Positions 35,166 through 43,742 of a stretch of DNA of 62,529 bases are shown in pieces; positions within the stretch are counted from its first letter, which is position 1, and each line of letters opens with the position of its first letter. This DNA is from Bacillota bacterium (lineage in GTDB: Bacteria; Bacillota; Clostridia; Christensenellales; CAG-138), in contig JAEWYO010000028.1 in assembly GCA_023395595.1 (NCBI GenBank), positions 1 through 62,529 on the forward strand, given 5' to 3'. The translations under genes were made by a program, and so were the position numbers. Below the pieces are notes generated by a model. That model saw only the letters and a program-made list of their open reading frames with translations, had not been told where the DNA came from and searched no databases.

Positions 35166-36233
35166 TCAATATTCCAGCGCCTGCTCCTGCCCCGTCAGCA
35201 CGCGCAGCGCCGCTTCGCAGAGCGCCTGCTGCTCGTCTTCACCGGGCATGACGACGATTTCGGCGATAAAGCGCGTGCGCTCGGCAATCCAGCTTGTAAA
35301 CATCACGTCCCGCGCGAACCCACCGGTGAGAATGATGGCGTTCACATCGCCCTTGAGCACCGCCGCGCATGCACCGATCTCTTTTGCAACCTGATACGCC
35401 ATGCCTTCGTAGACAAGGCGCGCGGTCTGATCCCCGCTCTGCGCGCGGCGGCTGATCTCTTTTCCGTCGTCCGTGCCCAGATAGCCCAGCAGCCCGCCCT
35501 TGGTGTTGAGGTTTCTCAGCAGAGCCGTCGCATTCAGCTGCTCTTGCTCCATCAAGCGCAAAACAGCGTTGGTTGGCAGTCCGCCGCAGCGCTGTGCGCT
35601 GTACGGGCCTTCCCCGCCGAGTCCGTCGTTGACGTCGATCACGCGGCCTTTTTCATGCGCGCCGATGGTCGCGCCACCGCCGATGTGCGCGATGATGAGA
35701 TTGATTTCGTCATAGTGGAGACCGCGCTCCGCGCAAAACCGGCGCGCCTTTGCCTTCTGATTCAGCGCATGAAACACAGAAACCCGGCTGATCTGCGGAT
35801 GACCAGAGAAGCGGGCGAGCGAACCGAGCTCATCTGTGACCACAGAATCCGCGATGAACGCGGGAATCTTTTGCTGTTGTCCGATGATGTTTGCGAGCAT
35901 TGCGCCCATGTTGGAGGCATGATCGCCATATTCCCCGCTAGCAAGGTCGGCAAGCATCCGCTCGTTCACCGCATAGACCCCGCCGGGAATCGGACGGAGC
36001 AATCCGCCGCGACCCACAACCGCATCGAGCGAGTCCAGCGAAACGCCGTGCGCCGCAAGCGTGGAGAGGATGTGTTCCATGCGAAACGCCAGCGCGGCTT
36101 CGGGATTCTGACTATAGGCAATCGCGCTGCCGTTATGCTCAATTGCTTCCTCAAAAAGCGGCGTTTCGCGTTCATAGACCGCGAGTTTCGTCGTCGAGGA
36201 ACCGGGGTTAATCGCGAGGATTCGGAAGTTCAT
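35166..36233 (-). CDS. buk: Butyrate kinase (branched-chain fatty acid kinase type)
   Basis: Makes butyrate (or isobutyrate/isovalerate) and ATP from the acyl phosphate and ADP. The ASKHA motif LAINPGSSTTKLAVY is at residues 5-19, VVGRGGLLRPIPGGVY near 72, and AHIGGGATIGAHEKGRVIDVNDGLGGEGP near 197. Length 355 is normal. No phosphotransbutyrylase gene is in the window. It is the first gene of the operon that continues to the vor genes, and it diverges from a GntR regulator. Confidence 0.92.
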   Translation of the reverse strand: MNFRILAINPGSSTTKLAVYERETPLFEEAIEHNGSAIAYSQNPEAALAFRMEHILSTLAAHGVSLDSLDAVVGRGGLLRPIPGGVYAVNERMLADLASGEYGDHASNMGAMLANIIGQQQKIPAFIADSVVTDELGSLARFSGHPQISRVSVFHALNQKAKARRFCAERGLHYDEINLIIAHIGGGATIGAHEKGRVIDVNDGLGGEGPYSAQRCGGLPTNAVLRLMEQEQLNATALLRNLNTKGGLLGYLGTDDGKEISRRAQSGDQTARLVYEGMAYQVAKEIGACAAVLKGDVNAIILTGGFARDVMFTSWIAERTRFIAEIVVMPGEDEQQALCEAALRVLTGQEQALEY

Positions 36234-36330
36234 CCCTACGGTATTCCTTTCGTTCGGCTGATGCTGTGAAAATATAGTGCGGATACGCTTTGACAGATCT
36301 GTTGCTGCGCATCTCTGAAATGCATTCTTG

Positions 36331-36439
36331 TATGATGTATGTTATTTCGGTACGACATCATACTACTAAATCAGTCATATGATGTCAAGCCGAAACGGCG
36401 CTCTGCGCTTGTAAGACGAAAATATATGATGTATGATGT
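36331..36439. promoter_or_regulatory. Operator region with five TATGATGT boxes and gntR promoter
   Basis: TATGATGT occurs on the plus strand at 36331-36338, 36378-36385, 36425-36432 and 36432-36439, and inverted at 36355-36362. The first and the inverted copy form an eight-base inverted repeat. TTGTAA (36409-36414), 17 bases, TATGAT (36432-36437) is a fair promoter for the GntR gene, and its -10 lies inside the last box. This suggests autorepression and control of the divergent buk operon. The remainder of the 301-base gap shows no gene. Confidence 0.7.
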
Positions 36440-36534
36440 TTGAAACCCAATTTGGTCATTTGCCGCGACTCTGCCACATGCTTTTTCCCGCGCGGCAACC
36501 CGCAAATCAACCTGAAGAGAAGGTGTTTTTTTAC

Positions 36535-37227
36535 ATGTCCGGCGACAACAGAAGCCTTTCCGAACGAACCGCAACCGAGCTCTACAACATGATCGTACTG
36601 CAAAAGAAGTTTTCCGCAGGCGAGAAGCTGCCAAACGAAAACGAACTTTCAGCCAGTCTTGGCGTGAGTAGAACGACTCTGCGTGAAGCGGTGCATTACC
36701 TCATCGCGCAGGGGATTCTCAGCGTACAGCGCGGGCGCGGCACGTTTATCAGCGACGATCTTTCCATGTTTCATAAATACGACATGGGCGCGCTGAGCCA
36801 CGCGCGGCTTGCGGATATGTATGAAATCCGGCTGATGTTTGAGCCACAGTGCATTTTGCTTGCCTGCTCGCGCGCTACGGATGAGGAGCTGGAGGGCATC
36901 TTTGCGCAAGCACGGCTGGTGGAATCCCTTGTGCGCTCAGATGGAAACTGGCCGGACGAGGATCAGCGCTTCCACGAGATGATTGCCGCCGCCTCGCACA
37001 ACGAGTTCATCATCCGCATGTTCCCGATCATCAACGCCGCAGTCAACGAGGCGATGGAGATGACAGAGAACGCAGAGGATCTCAAGAACATCGTGATCTA
37101 CGACAACCGTGACATCGTCGGCTTCCTTCGCCTGCGCGACGGAGCGGGAGCCAAGAGCGCGATGAGCATCCACATCCGCCATACCATCAACACCCTCGGC
37201 TTGAGCCTCCGCTCCCCGAACAACTGA
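36535..37227 (+). CDS. GntR family (FadR-type) transcriptional regulator
   Basis: A 230-residue repressor or activator. The winged helix runs over residues 1-75, with LPNENELSASLGVSRTTLREAVHYLIAQGILSVQRGRGTFI as the family signature. The FCD-type effector domain follows, with DMYEIRLMFEPQ and FHEMIAAASHNEF metal-site features. It probably controls the divergent buk-vor operon through the TATGATGT boxes. The start is the ATG at 36535; earlier in-frame codons from 36433 lie in the promoter region. Confidence 0.92.
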   Translation: MSGDNRSLSERTATELYNMIVLQKKFSAGEKLPNENELSASLGVSRTTLREAVHYLIAQGILSVQRGRGTFISDDLSMFHKYDMGALSHARLADMYEIRLMFEPQCILLACSRATDEELEGIFAQARLVESLVRSDGNWPDEDQRFHEMIAAASHNEFIIRMFPIINAAVNEAMEMTENAEDLKNIVIYDNRDIVGFLRLRDGAGAKSAMSIHIRHTINTLGLSLRSPNN

Positions 37228-37284
37228 TTCGTTTGCCAACCTGCGCGTGCGTGGAGAAATGTACCCGTCAAGCACCAAAAGAAC

Positions 37285-37323
37285 GAAAAAAGAGCCTGTC
37301 CCGATACATGGGGCAGGCTCTTG
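37285..37323. terminator. Bidirectional terminator between gntR and the LRR gene
   Basis: AAGAGCCTG followed by CCC (37290-37302) pairs with GGG and CAGGCTCTT (37310-37322). A-rich and T-rich flanks allow use from both sides. Confidence 0.85.
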
Positions 37324-37365
37324 TGCTTCGAGTGTACAGTTACAGTGATTGAACTGCCGCTGCGA

Positions 37366-39186
37366 TTATTTAGGCGATACAGTAGGCGCAGGCGTCGTCT
37401 TGGGTGCGGGTGTTGCAGAGGACGCGGGAGAAGCGGAACCTTCCGGCGTGACTGAAGCAGACGGGCTCGCGCTGGCATCCGGCGTTGGGGTCGGATCGGG
37501 CAGGACAAGACCCGCGGCAATCTCAAACTCGTGATAGATCGCGGCCTTCTGCCAGTCCGCCGCAAGCGGATTGGAGCCGCGCACATTGATCGTGCACTCT
37601 GGCAAGGCTTCTGTGATCTTCGCAAGGTCATCTTTCGTGATCTTGTTGTTCATCATCCAGAGCATCTTGAGCTGCTTCATTCCGCTGAGCGTGGTTACAT
37701 CTGTCAACCCGATGCGCGCGCAGTTGAGGTTGGTCAGCTTGGTTAGCCCAGTAATCGGCGTAAGATCCGGAATTGCGTTCGCGTAGATGTCCAGAAACTC
37801 CAGCTCGGCCAGCGAGGAGAGCGCGGAAATATCCGTCACCTTGTTGTTACCGATGCTGAGCATACGCAGCTTGAGCAGGTTTTTCAAAAACGATAGATCG
37901 GTGATTTTATTGTTCACCAGATCGAGATAGACCAAATCGGTGCAATACATCAAACCGGCTGCATCCGCATCCTCAAGCTTGGTGTTGCCTTCTTTGGTGA
38001 AGGTTGCCGCGTCGTTCGGAAATGCCTTCTGATTGCGGGTGGTGAAGGCGGTGATATCCGTGCGCACCTGCCAAGCCCCAATCTGCACCAGCCAAACGAA
38101 CTTGACCTGCGGGAACTGCGTTTGCAGCTGCACCATCTGCTCGTTGGTCAGCCCCGTTCCGCACAGATCGCAAAGCGTCAGTGCGGGCATATGCACAAGT
38201 CCCGCCGCGACTTCTTCCGCACTGGTAAACGTTTGCCCTTGCAGATTGACCTCGGTGGTCTCCGGGGTGAGCTGCTGGCCAAAGAGGTTGAAAGAAAACG
38301 CGAACGCAACCAACGGATAGCGCTCCTTGAGTGCATCCATGGTTTCAAATGAGACGGTCTGCCCCGTCAGATCACAGCTGGTGAGCTTGGTCAGCGGTGC
38401 AAGCGCATCGACCAATTGTGTATCGTCCGTGATGGTGGCTTTTGTGAGGTCAACGTCCGTGGCGCTGGTGTTCACGCTCACGCCAAAGAGATCGACTGTG
38501 CGCGCAAAGGCGATGTTGGGATAGCGCGCTTCCAGCGCTGCGCCATCCTCCGCGCTGATGTTGGTATCCGTGATATCCACGGCACTGAGCGCGGGCAGGT
38601 AATACAGATTCTGCATGAGTGCTGCCGCATCCAGCGTCTTTCCCGCGAGATTCAGCGTGGTGTCGCTGTTGGTCAGCGTCACGCCGCCAATCTCCACCTG
38701 CCAGGCAAAGGTGATTTCCCTGCGTTCCAGGCTCATGCTCATGAGTGCGTCATAGCACGTGCAGCTCATCGCGTCCACGCTGGTCAGGTTCGGAAAGTAC
38801 CGCAGCAGGTCGAGCGCCGCCGCGTCCGTGCTTGCGGGTAGAGTCAGCTGTGTCACCTGATTGTCGAAGCGCTGATCCATGATCGGCACGCTCCAGAGGA
38901 TCGTGCACGCAGGTAGCGCGTTTTGCAGCGAGAGGTACTCCTCGACAGAGACCACGGCTTTTCGAATATCGAGCTGCTGCAAATCCTCATATTTCACGAG
39001 GTCTTCTGCGTCGATTTCGGCCGCGTCTTCAATGGTCAGCGCCGTGGCGGAGCGGTCCTTGAACAGATCGCAGCCAAACAGCATCAGCGCCAGCGCGAGC
39101 ACGAGCAGCGCCGCAAGCGTCCTGAGGATACGTTTTTTCAACGTTGCGCGTTCAGTTGACGCGCTGGTATAAGCGGAATGTGTCAT
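37366..39186 (-). CDS. Leucine-rich-repeat lipoprotein
   Basis: A 606-residue predicted surface lipoprotein. A basic stretch, a hydrophobic helix and the lipobox LMLFGC (Cys about residue 39) form the N-terminus. The middle has repeated blocks of about 70 residues with the pattern ALEARYPNIAFARTVDLFGV. The later part has classical LRRs (LVYLDLVNNKITDLSFLKNL and LRMLSIGNNKVTDISALSSL, about residues 395-500). The tail is proline/serine/threonine rich. The ATG at 39186 overlaps the upstream membrane glycosyltransferase gene by 35 bases. Partner and function are unknown. Confidence 0.85.
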   Translation of the reverse strand: MTHSAYTSASTERATLKKRILRTLAALLVLALALMLFGCDLFKDRSATALTIEDAAEIDAEDLVKYEDLQQLDIRKAVVSVEEYLSLQNALPACTILWSVPIMDQRFDNQVTQLTLPASTDAAALDLLRYFPNLTSVDAMSCTCYDALMSMSLERREITFAWQVEIGGVTLTNSDTTLNLAGKTLDAAALMQNLYYLPALSAVDITDTNISAEDGAALEARYPNIAFARTVDLFGVSVNTSATDVDLTKATITDDTQLVDALAPLTKLTSCDLTGQTVSFETMDALKERYPLVAFAFSFNLFGQQLTPETTEVNLQGQTFTSAEEVAAGLVHMPALTLCDLCGTGLTNEQMVQLQTQFPQVKFVWLVQIGAWQVRTDITAFTTRNQKAFPNDAATFTKEGNTKLEDADAAGLMYCTDLVYLDLVNNKITDLSFLKNLLKLRMLSIGNNKVTDISALSSLAELEFLDIYANAIPDLTPITGLTKLTNLNCARIGLTDVTTLSGMKQLKMLWMMNNKITKDDLAKITEALPECTINVRGSNPLAADWQKAAIYHEFEIAAGLVLPDPTPTPDASASPSASVTPEGSASPASSATPAPKTTPAPTVSPK

Positions 39187-40660
39187 CTTGCCCTTCACTC
39201 CAGAATGTCTGGTCTTGTATGAGTTGATATCCTTCCGGAGAAATCTCCAGATTTCGAGTTACTACAAATTCTGCGCTCTTCTCGTCGAGGTAGCTGTTCT
39301 GCCCTTGCGTGAGCTCCGGCAGCGGAACATTGACGCGCGTGAAGAAGCGATACGGTGGAATCACATCTGCCGCGAGATAGAACCCCGCATCCGGACAACC
39401 GTAGCAGAGCAGGGTCACGTCCTCCTGCGTTTTCTTCTCACGCATGGTGGTTGCAAAGCGCACCTGCGGTGTGTCCTCCCGCCGGATGGAAAGCATATAA
39501 CGATTATCTGAGATCAGCAGGGCAAAGCCGAGCAGCAGCAACGAAGCACAAACAAAAGCCGCACGCTTGTACCACGCTTTCTTCGTCAGCAGCGGCTCCG
39601 CCTTTTCCAGCAGTCGGAAAACAGGCACCAGCCCGAGTGCCATAAACGGCGTGAGCACGAGACCATAGTAACGGTAGCCCTGCCCGCCCATGTAGATTGC
39701 GCAGGCGAGCAGCCCCGCCATCAGCAGCACATTGATCTTCTCGATGGCTTTCACTTGCTCTCGCTTTTGCAGCAGGAACCAGCCAAGCCCCAGTGCGATG
39801 AACAGCGCGATCTGCGGGTTGCGGAACGAAAACGCGCCGATACTTTTGACGATGACAAACACCGTGCTCAACGCCGAGGATTCGTCCGTGAGCGAATAGT
39901 TGAAGATATTGGAGTAGAAATAATAATGATAAAAATCCTTCAGCGCACCGTTTGCCGCAAAATAGAGCACAAACGGGATGCCGACGGCAAACATGACAAC
40001 CAGAAACAGCCCGCTGGCCGAGAATGCGCGCTTGACGTGCTTTGCCAAGAGCTGCGAAATCGCCAGCACACCCATCCAAGCGATATAGAACGCAAGCAGC
40101 GTAAATTTGCCATAGAGCATGATGCCCGCGAAGAGCGCATTTCGCGCGATCATTTTGAGTGGCACCGGGTTCGGATACGATTCCTTGAAATAGCGCAGGG
40201 TGTCGTAGAGTGACCAGGCAAACAGCGGCATCATCAACTCTTCAAAGCTGCCGCCGTGGGAAAAGCTCAGGCTGCCGAGGATAAACGCGGCGCACACGGG
40301 CAGCGCCAGCAGCGCGAATTTCTCGGTGTACAGCGCGACGATGCGATACGCCGCAAAGAGAAAAAATGAAAACGCGATGGTTTCGATGAAATAGACACCC
40401 AAAAACGACGTGCCCGAGATCAACGATGCCAGCCCATAGATCAAAAACGCGGTTGGGCCTTTTTGATCATAGAGTTTGAGATACGGTACAAACCCGCGCA
40501 TCATGCCCTTGCCGATGGTGAAATAGATGTTTGCGTCTACCCATTCGTTGAGCGGGTACAGCGGGGAACTCTTCGTCAAAAGAAAGAGAAATACCGCCGC
40601 AAACAACAGGCAAAGAGGATATACCGTTTTCCAGTGCGTAGCGTTACGCGCGCGCTCCAT
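39152..40660 (-). CDS. GT39-like (PMT/ArnT-type) membrane glycosyltransferase
   Basis: A 502-residue protein with about ten membrane helices and the GT-C architecture of dolichol/polyprenyl-phosphate-dependent mannosyltransferases. The first extracytoplasmic loop contains EWVDANIYFTIGKGMMRG (about residues 38-55) with an acidic residue where the family has its catalytic Asp. The YDQKGPTAFLIYGLASLI stretch follows. A soluble C-terminal domain of about 100 residues ends the protein. It probably glycosylates a surface polymer or protein. GGAGGG precedes the ATG. Its 3' end overlaps the LRR gene. Confidence 0.8.
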   Translation of the reverse strand: MERARNATHWKTVYPLCLLFAAVFLFLLTKSSPLYPLNEWVDANIYFTIGKGMMRGFVPYLKLYDQKGPTAFLIYGLASLISGTSFLGVYFIETIAFSFFLFAAYRIVALYTEKFALLALPVCAAFILGSLSFSHGGSFEELMMPLFAWSLYDTLRYFKESYPNPVPLKMIARNALFAGIMLYGKFTLLAFYIAWMGVLAISQLLAKHVKRAFSASGLFLVVMFAVGIPFVLYFAANGALKDFYHYYFYSNIFNYSLTDESSALSTVFVIVKSIGAFSFRNPQIALFIALGLGWFLLQKREQVKAIEKINVLLMAGLLACAIYMGGQGYRYYGLVLTPFMALGLVPVFRLLEKAEPLLTKKAWYKRAAFVCASLLLLGFALLISDNRYMLSIRREDTPQVRFATTMREKKTQEDVTLLCYGCPDAGFYLAADVIPPYRFFTRVNVPLPELTQGQNSYLDEKSAEFVVTRNLEISPEGYQLIQDQTFWSEGQDDTFRLYQRVN

Positions 40661-40733
40661 CGTGTGCCCTCCCGATTATTCCTGCTTCGATTGGCCTTTT
40701 CCTGCCAATCCAAAATAGTATTATACTCATTTT

Positions 40734-40857
40734 CTGCTTTTGACGCAACCATAGCCGCCTTTGCGGAGTGTTATTGGCGAAGGAAGCGAAATATACGGCC
40801 TGCTTTTGACGCAACCATAGCCGCCTTTGCGAAGTGTTATTGGCGAAGGAAGCGAAA
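40734..40857. repeat. Tandem direct repeat, two 58-base copies
   Basis: Copies at 40734-40791 and 40800-40857 differ at a single base (GCGGAGTG versus GCGAAGTG) and are eight bases apart (period 66). They lie in the 391-base gap 40661-41051 between the GT39-like gene and a lipoprotein gene. No gene or mobile element is recognised in them. Confidence 0.9.
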
Positions 40858-41051
40858 AGCAAGCGAGAAGTGCCAGCGCCATTCCGCCTCGCAAGATGGA
40901 AAACGCACACGATTGCTTCCGACAAGATTGGTATAGTACAATGTAAACAGGTGAGCCGAACGCAGCACCGCTCCAGCAAGAATCGTGTGGACTTCCTGAT
41001 CACAGCATTGTGCATTTGCCAAAGCAACATTTGAAACGGAGGAAAACCAAT

Positions 41052-41651
41052 ATGAAGAAATTTTTAATTCTGATGTCTCTGATCGTCGCAGGCGCGCTCC
41101 TGCTCGGCGGCTGCGCCGCGGGCACCGCAAACGCAAACGACCTTATCTATCGCGGAGAGGTGACCAGCATCTCCGAGGACGGCAGCATTCTCGTAACCCA
41201 GGTACCGGGGCATAACTACGGCCAGGCGAGCATCCTCTTCCACGTCAGCGATGCGCTTGCAAAAGAGCTCGGCGATTCGCTCGCAGTTGGCGCATTTGTC
41301 GAGGTGCACTATGATGGGAAATTGACCCGCTCGCTCCCCGCACAGGGTACGGCAAGCAGCATCACCGCCATCGCGAAGTTCAGCGAAGGTATCGTGCAAA
41401 ACGGAACGATTCTGAGCGTTACCCCCGGTAAGGACGGCTACAGCATCTCTCTGCTTCCGCTGAGCGAAACGGCAAAAAAGGACGATTTGAGCAACACGAT
41501 CACCCTCACCGTGCACATGTTCGCGCTCGAAGGACTTAAAGGCGAGGACCTCGTCGAAGGGCTGAAGGTCAGCGCCGTCACCTCCGGCATCACGGCGATG
41601 AGCAATCCCCCGATCATGCCGGTGGTCGCGCTCCTGCCGTATACCGAGTAA
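41052..41651 (+). CDS. Small lipoprotein, unknown
   Basis: A 199-residue predicted lipoprotein with a signal peptide ending in ALLLGGCAAG (Cys about 21). The mature part shows two beta-rich blocks (YRGEVTSISEDGSILVTQ and VQNGTILSVTPGKDGYSISLLP) that could be OB-fold-like. No family is recognised. GGAGGA lies upstream of the ATG. It precedes the PadR/DUF2812 pair but is separated from it by a 212-base gap with its own promoter. Confidence 0.75.
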   Translation: MKKFLILMSLIVAGALLLGGCAAGTANANDLIYRGEVTSISEDGSILVTQVPGHNYGQASILFHVSDALAKELGDSLAVGAFVEVHYDGKLTRSLPAQGTASSITAIAKFSEGIVQNGTILSVTPGKDGYSISLLPLSETAKKDDLSNTITLTVHMFALEGLKGEDLVEGLKVSAVTSGITAMSNPPIMPVVALLPYTE

Positions 41652-41774
41652 CCGAAGAAGCGGATGATCTCCGCTACTCAACCAATTATGCAAAATGGAG
41701 TTGTCCGGAAACGGATAGCTCCTTTCTTGTATGTGAGCAAATCTCAAATATCAAAAATAAAGCAAACGATTCTC

Positions 41775-41827
41775 TTGACAACTATATCGGCAAGCGATAC
41801 AATTCTATTACGGTTTCCGATATATCG
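41775..41827 (+). promoter_or_regulatory. padR promoter with candidate operators
   Basis: TTGACA (41775-41780), 17 bases, TACAAT (41798-41803). Within the spacer TATCG-N5-CGATA (41785-41799) is a perfect inverted repeat. Just downstream, CGATATATCG (41818-41827) is a perfect palindrome with the same half-site. This fits autoregulation by the PadR protein. Confidence 0.7.
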
Positions 41828-41863
41828 TATAGCGTAATAAAGAATTATGGGAGATGACAAGAA

Positions 41864-42193
41864 ATGCCGGAGAGCAATGAGCGCGGGGCTTTGACGGAGG
41901 CAGTATTTTACATTTTGCTTTCGCTCTATACCCCCATGCACGGGTATCGCATCATGCAGACGGTGCGGGAGTTGAGTGGCGGGCGGGTTGACCTCGGCGC
42001 GGGGACGCTGTATGGCGCGATCAACACGCTGCTGGAGAAAAAGTGGATTCAGCCTGTTGCGGGCGAGTTTGATTCCCGCAAAAAGGAATACGCGATCACT
42101 CCGTTGGGCAAGACTGTTGTCCAAGCGGAGATTGTGCGGCTGGACGAGCTGCTGCAAACGGGAAAGAGGATTGCCGGGGGGAGACTGCTATGA
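41864..42193 (+). CDS. PadR family transcriptional regulator
   Basis: A 109-residue winged-helix protein. The core ALTEAVFYILLSLYTPMHGYRIMQ (residues 9-32) and GTLYGAINTLLEKKWI (about 47-62) is the PadR signature. It is paired with a DUF2812 gene whose start overlaps its stop by four bases, a common arrangement in Clostridia. It likely represses its own promoter. GGGAGATGACAAGAA lies upstream of the ATG. Confidence 0.92.
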   Translation: MPESNERGALTEAVFYILLSLYTPMHGYRIMQTVRELSGGRVDLGAGTLYGAINTLLEKKWIQPVAGEFDSRKKEYAITPLGKTVVQAEIVRLDELLQTGKRIAGGRLL

Positions 42194-42753
42194 AACACAT
42201 CGTGCGCAAAGCATATTGGGATTTTGAGAAAGAAGAAGCTTGGATCAACGAGATGTCCGCGCGGGGTATGGCGATGACGGACTATTCCTGGTGCCGCTAT
42301 GTCTTTGAGGACGCGCCAAACAGGCAGTATATCTATCGCATCGAACTGCTGGAAAACATGCCGACACATCCGGAGAGCATCGCTTATCTGCGTTTTCTGG
42401 AAGAGAGCGGTGTGGAATATGTCGCGAGTTATATGCGCTGGGTTTATTTGAGAAAGCCCGCAGCCGACGGCCCGTTTGACATCTACACGGACATCGATTC
42501 CAAGATCCGACACTATCAGCGAATTAACATCATGTGGAACATGGCGATGATCTGCGAGTGGATCGCTGGCGGTTGCAACATCGCCATCGGCATCATCAAC
42601 TTGAACATCGGAGAGCGGCTGGGGAATTTTTCCTACGGTAATCTCGGCATCGGAGTCTCGCTCCTGCTGTTCGGGTTTGCATTTTTCCTGTTGGGCGCGC
42701 CGCTGCGCAAGAAGATCAAAAAACTCCGTCAGGAAAAAGCAATTCACGAGTAA
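42190..42753 (+). CDS. DUF2812 domain membrane protein
   Basis: A 187-residue protein with an N-terminal soluble DUF2812 domain (KAYWDFEKEEAWINEMSARGMAM, about residues 7-29, and YIYRIELLE) and two C-terminal membrane helices (about 115-135 and 150-170). The family is nearly always paired with PadR regulators and probably acts with it in an envelope response; the mechanism is unknown. It overlaps padR by four bases and is followed by a terminator. Confidence 0.88.
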   Translation: MKHIVRKAYWDFEKEEAWINEMSARGMAMTDYSWCRYVFEDAPNRQYIYRIELLENMPTHPESIAYLRFLEESGVEYVASYMRWVYLRKPAADGPFDIYTDIDSKIRHYQRINIMWNMAMICEWIAGGCNIAIGIINLNIGERLGNFSYGNLGIGVSLLLFGFAFFLLGAPLRKKIKKLRQEKAIHE

Positions 42754-42773
42754 ACTCTTGTTTTAGTAAAATA

Positions 42774-42814
42774 AACGCTCTTCTCCGGATATTTCTGGAA
42801 AAGAGCGTTTTTTT
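42774..42814 (+). terminator. Terminator after the DUF2812 gene
   Basis: AACGCTCTT (42774-42782) pairs with AAGAGCGTT (42801-42809), followed by a T run. Confidence 0.88.
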
Positions 42815-42879
42815 GCGATTCCCTCTCGCTCAATCAACCGGAACGCCTTCTTTACGGATTTGGCGACCAAAACAAAAGA

Positions 42880-42916
42880 AAAACCTCTTCGTTTCGGTAA
42901 CCCGAAGCAGAAGAGG
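42880..42916 (-). terminator. Terminator after rpmB
   Basis: CCTCTTC (42884-42890) pairs with GAAGAGG (42910-42916). The inner pair TTTCGG/CCGAAG extends the stem, and T residues follow on the minus strand. Confidence 0.8.
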
Positions 42917-42945
42917 CGATTTCCTTTTGTTGGTAATGTTATGGC

Positions 42946-43137
42946 TTAGTTGCCGCGGCTAACCTTGCCGGAACGGAGGCACCGCGTGCAAACGTTCATC
43001 TTTGTCGGTCTCCCGTCAACGACAACATGCACACCCTGGATGTTCGGCGCCCAGCCGCGCTTGGTCTTGCGGTTGGAGTGGCTGACCAGATTGCCGGACA
43101 TGACACCCTTGTTGCAGACTTCACAGTACTTACCCAT
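42946..43137 (-). CDS. rpmB: 50S ribosomal protein L28
   Basis: A 63-residue large-subunit ribosomal protein. CEVCNKG (residues 5-11) and CTRCLRSGKVSR (about 51-62) supply the four zinc-binding cysteines of the Zn-type L28. The middle VSHSNRKTKRGWAPN is a family mark. AAGGAGG lies about 12 bases upstream of the ATG. It is monocistronic with its own terminator. Confidence 0.96.
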   Translation of the reverse strand: MGKYCEVCNKGVMSGNLVSHSNRKTKRGWAPNIQGVHVVVDGRPTKMNVCTRCLRSGKVSRGN

Positions 43138-43250
43138 GCGAGTAGTCCACCTCCTTGATAAAAATCGAACAGAACTATATTACCACGCACTTAGGAACGA
43201 TGCAAGCTCTTTTTTGCCGATTTCCGCACGATTCTTCCGCCAGGCGCACA

Positions 43251-43712
43251 CTATTGCATCTGCGGAAAGTTGTTTTGCCGCAACGCTTCGTAGAGCACGA
43301 TTGCCACGCTGTTGCTCAAATTCAGCGAACGCAGGCTCTCCCGCATGGGGATGCGCACCGCGTCCTCGCTCCTGCGCGAAAGCAGCGCCTGTCCGAGCCC
43401 CGCCGTCTCCTTGCCAAAGACGAGGAAGTCCCCATCGCGAAAGGAAACATCGGTATAGTTTTTGCTCGCGTGCGTGGAGAGCAGAAAGAACCGCGCTTCT
43501 GGGTTTTCTGCCTCCAGTTCGGCGAAGCTGTCGTGATAGGTGATGTCGAGCTCGTGCCAATAGTCCAGTCCCGCGCGCTTGAGCTGCTTGTCCTCCACCG
43601 AAAACCCCAGCGGGCGTACAAGATGCAGCTTTGCTCCCGTGACCGCGCAGGTACGCGCAATGTTTCCGGTGTTTTGCGGAATCTCGGGTTCGACGAGTAC
43701 GATGTGAAACAC
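43251..43712 (-). CDS. trmL: tRNA (cytidine/uridine(34)-2'-O)-methyltransferase
   Basis: Methylates the wobble ribose of tRNA-Leu using S-adenosylmethionine; SPOUT family. The N-terminus MFHIVLVEPEIPQNTGNIARTC (residues 1-22) and the knot region FGKETAGLGQ (about 99-108), with IPMRESLRSLNLSNSVAIVLYEALRQ, are the clear family signatures. Length 153. It is 30 bases downstream of the aldo/keto reductase gene. Confidence 0.95.
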   Translation of the reverse strand: MFHIVLVEPEIPQNTGNIARTCAVTGAKLHLVRPLGFSVEDKQLKRAGLDYWHELDITYHDSFAELEAENPEARFFLLSTHASKNYTDVSFRDGDFLVFGKETAGLGQALLSRRSEDAVRIPMRESLRSLNLSNSVAIVLYEALRQNNFPQMQ

Positions 43713-43742
43713 AGTCTTCTTCCTCCGGTATTGTATACGGCG

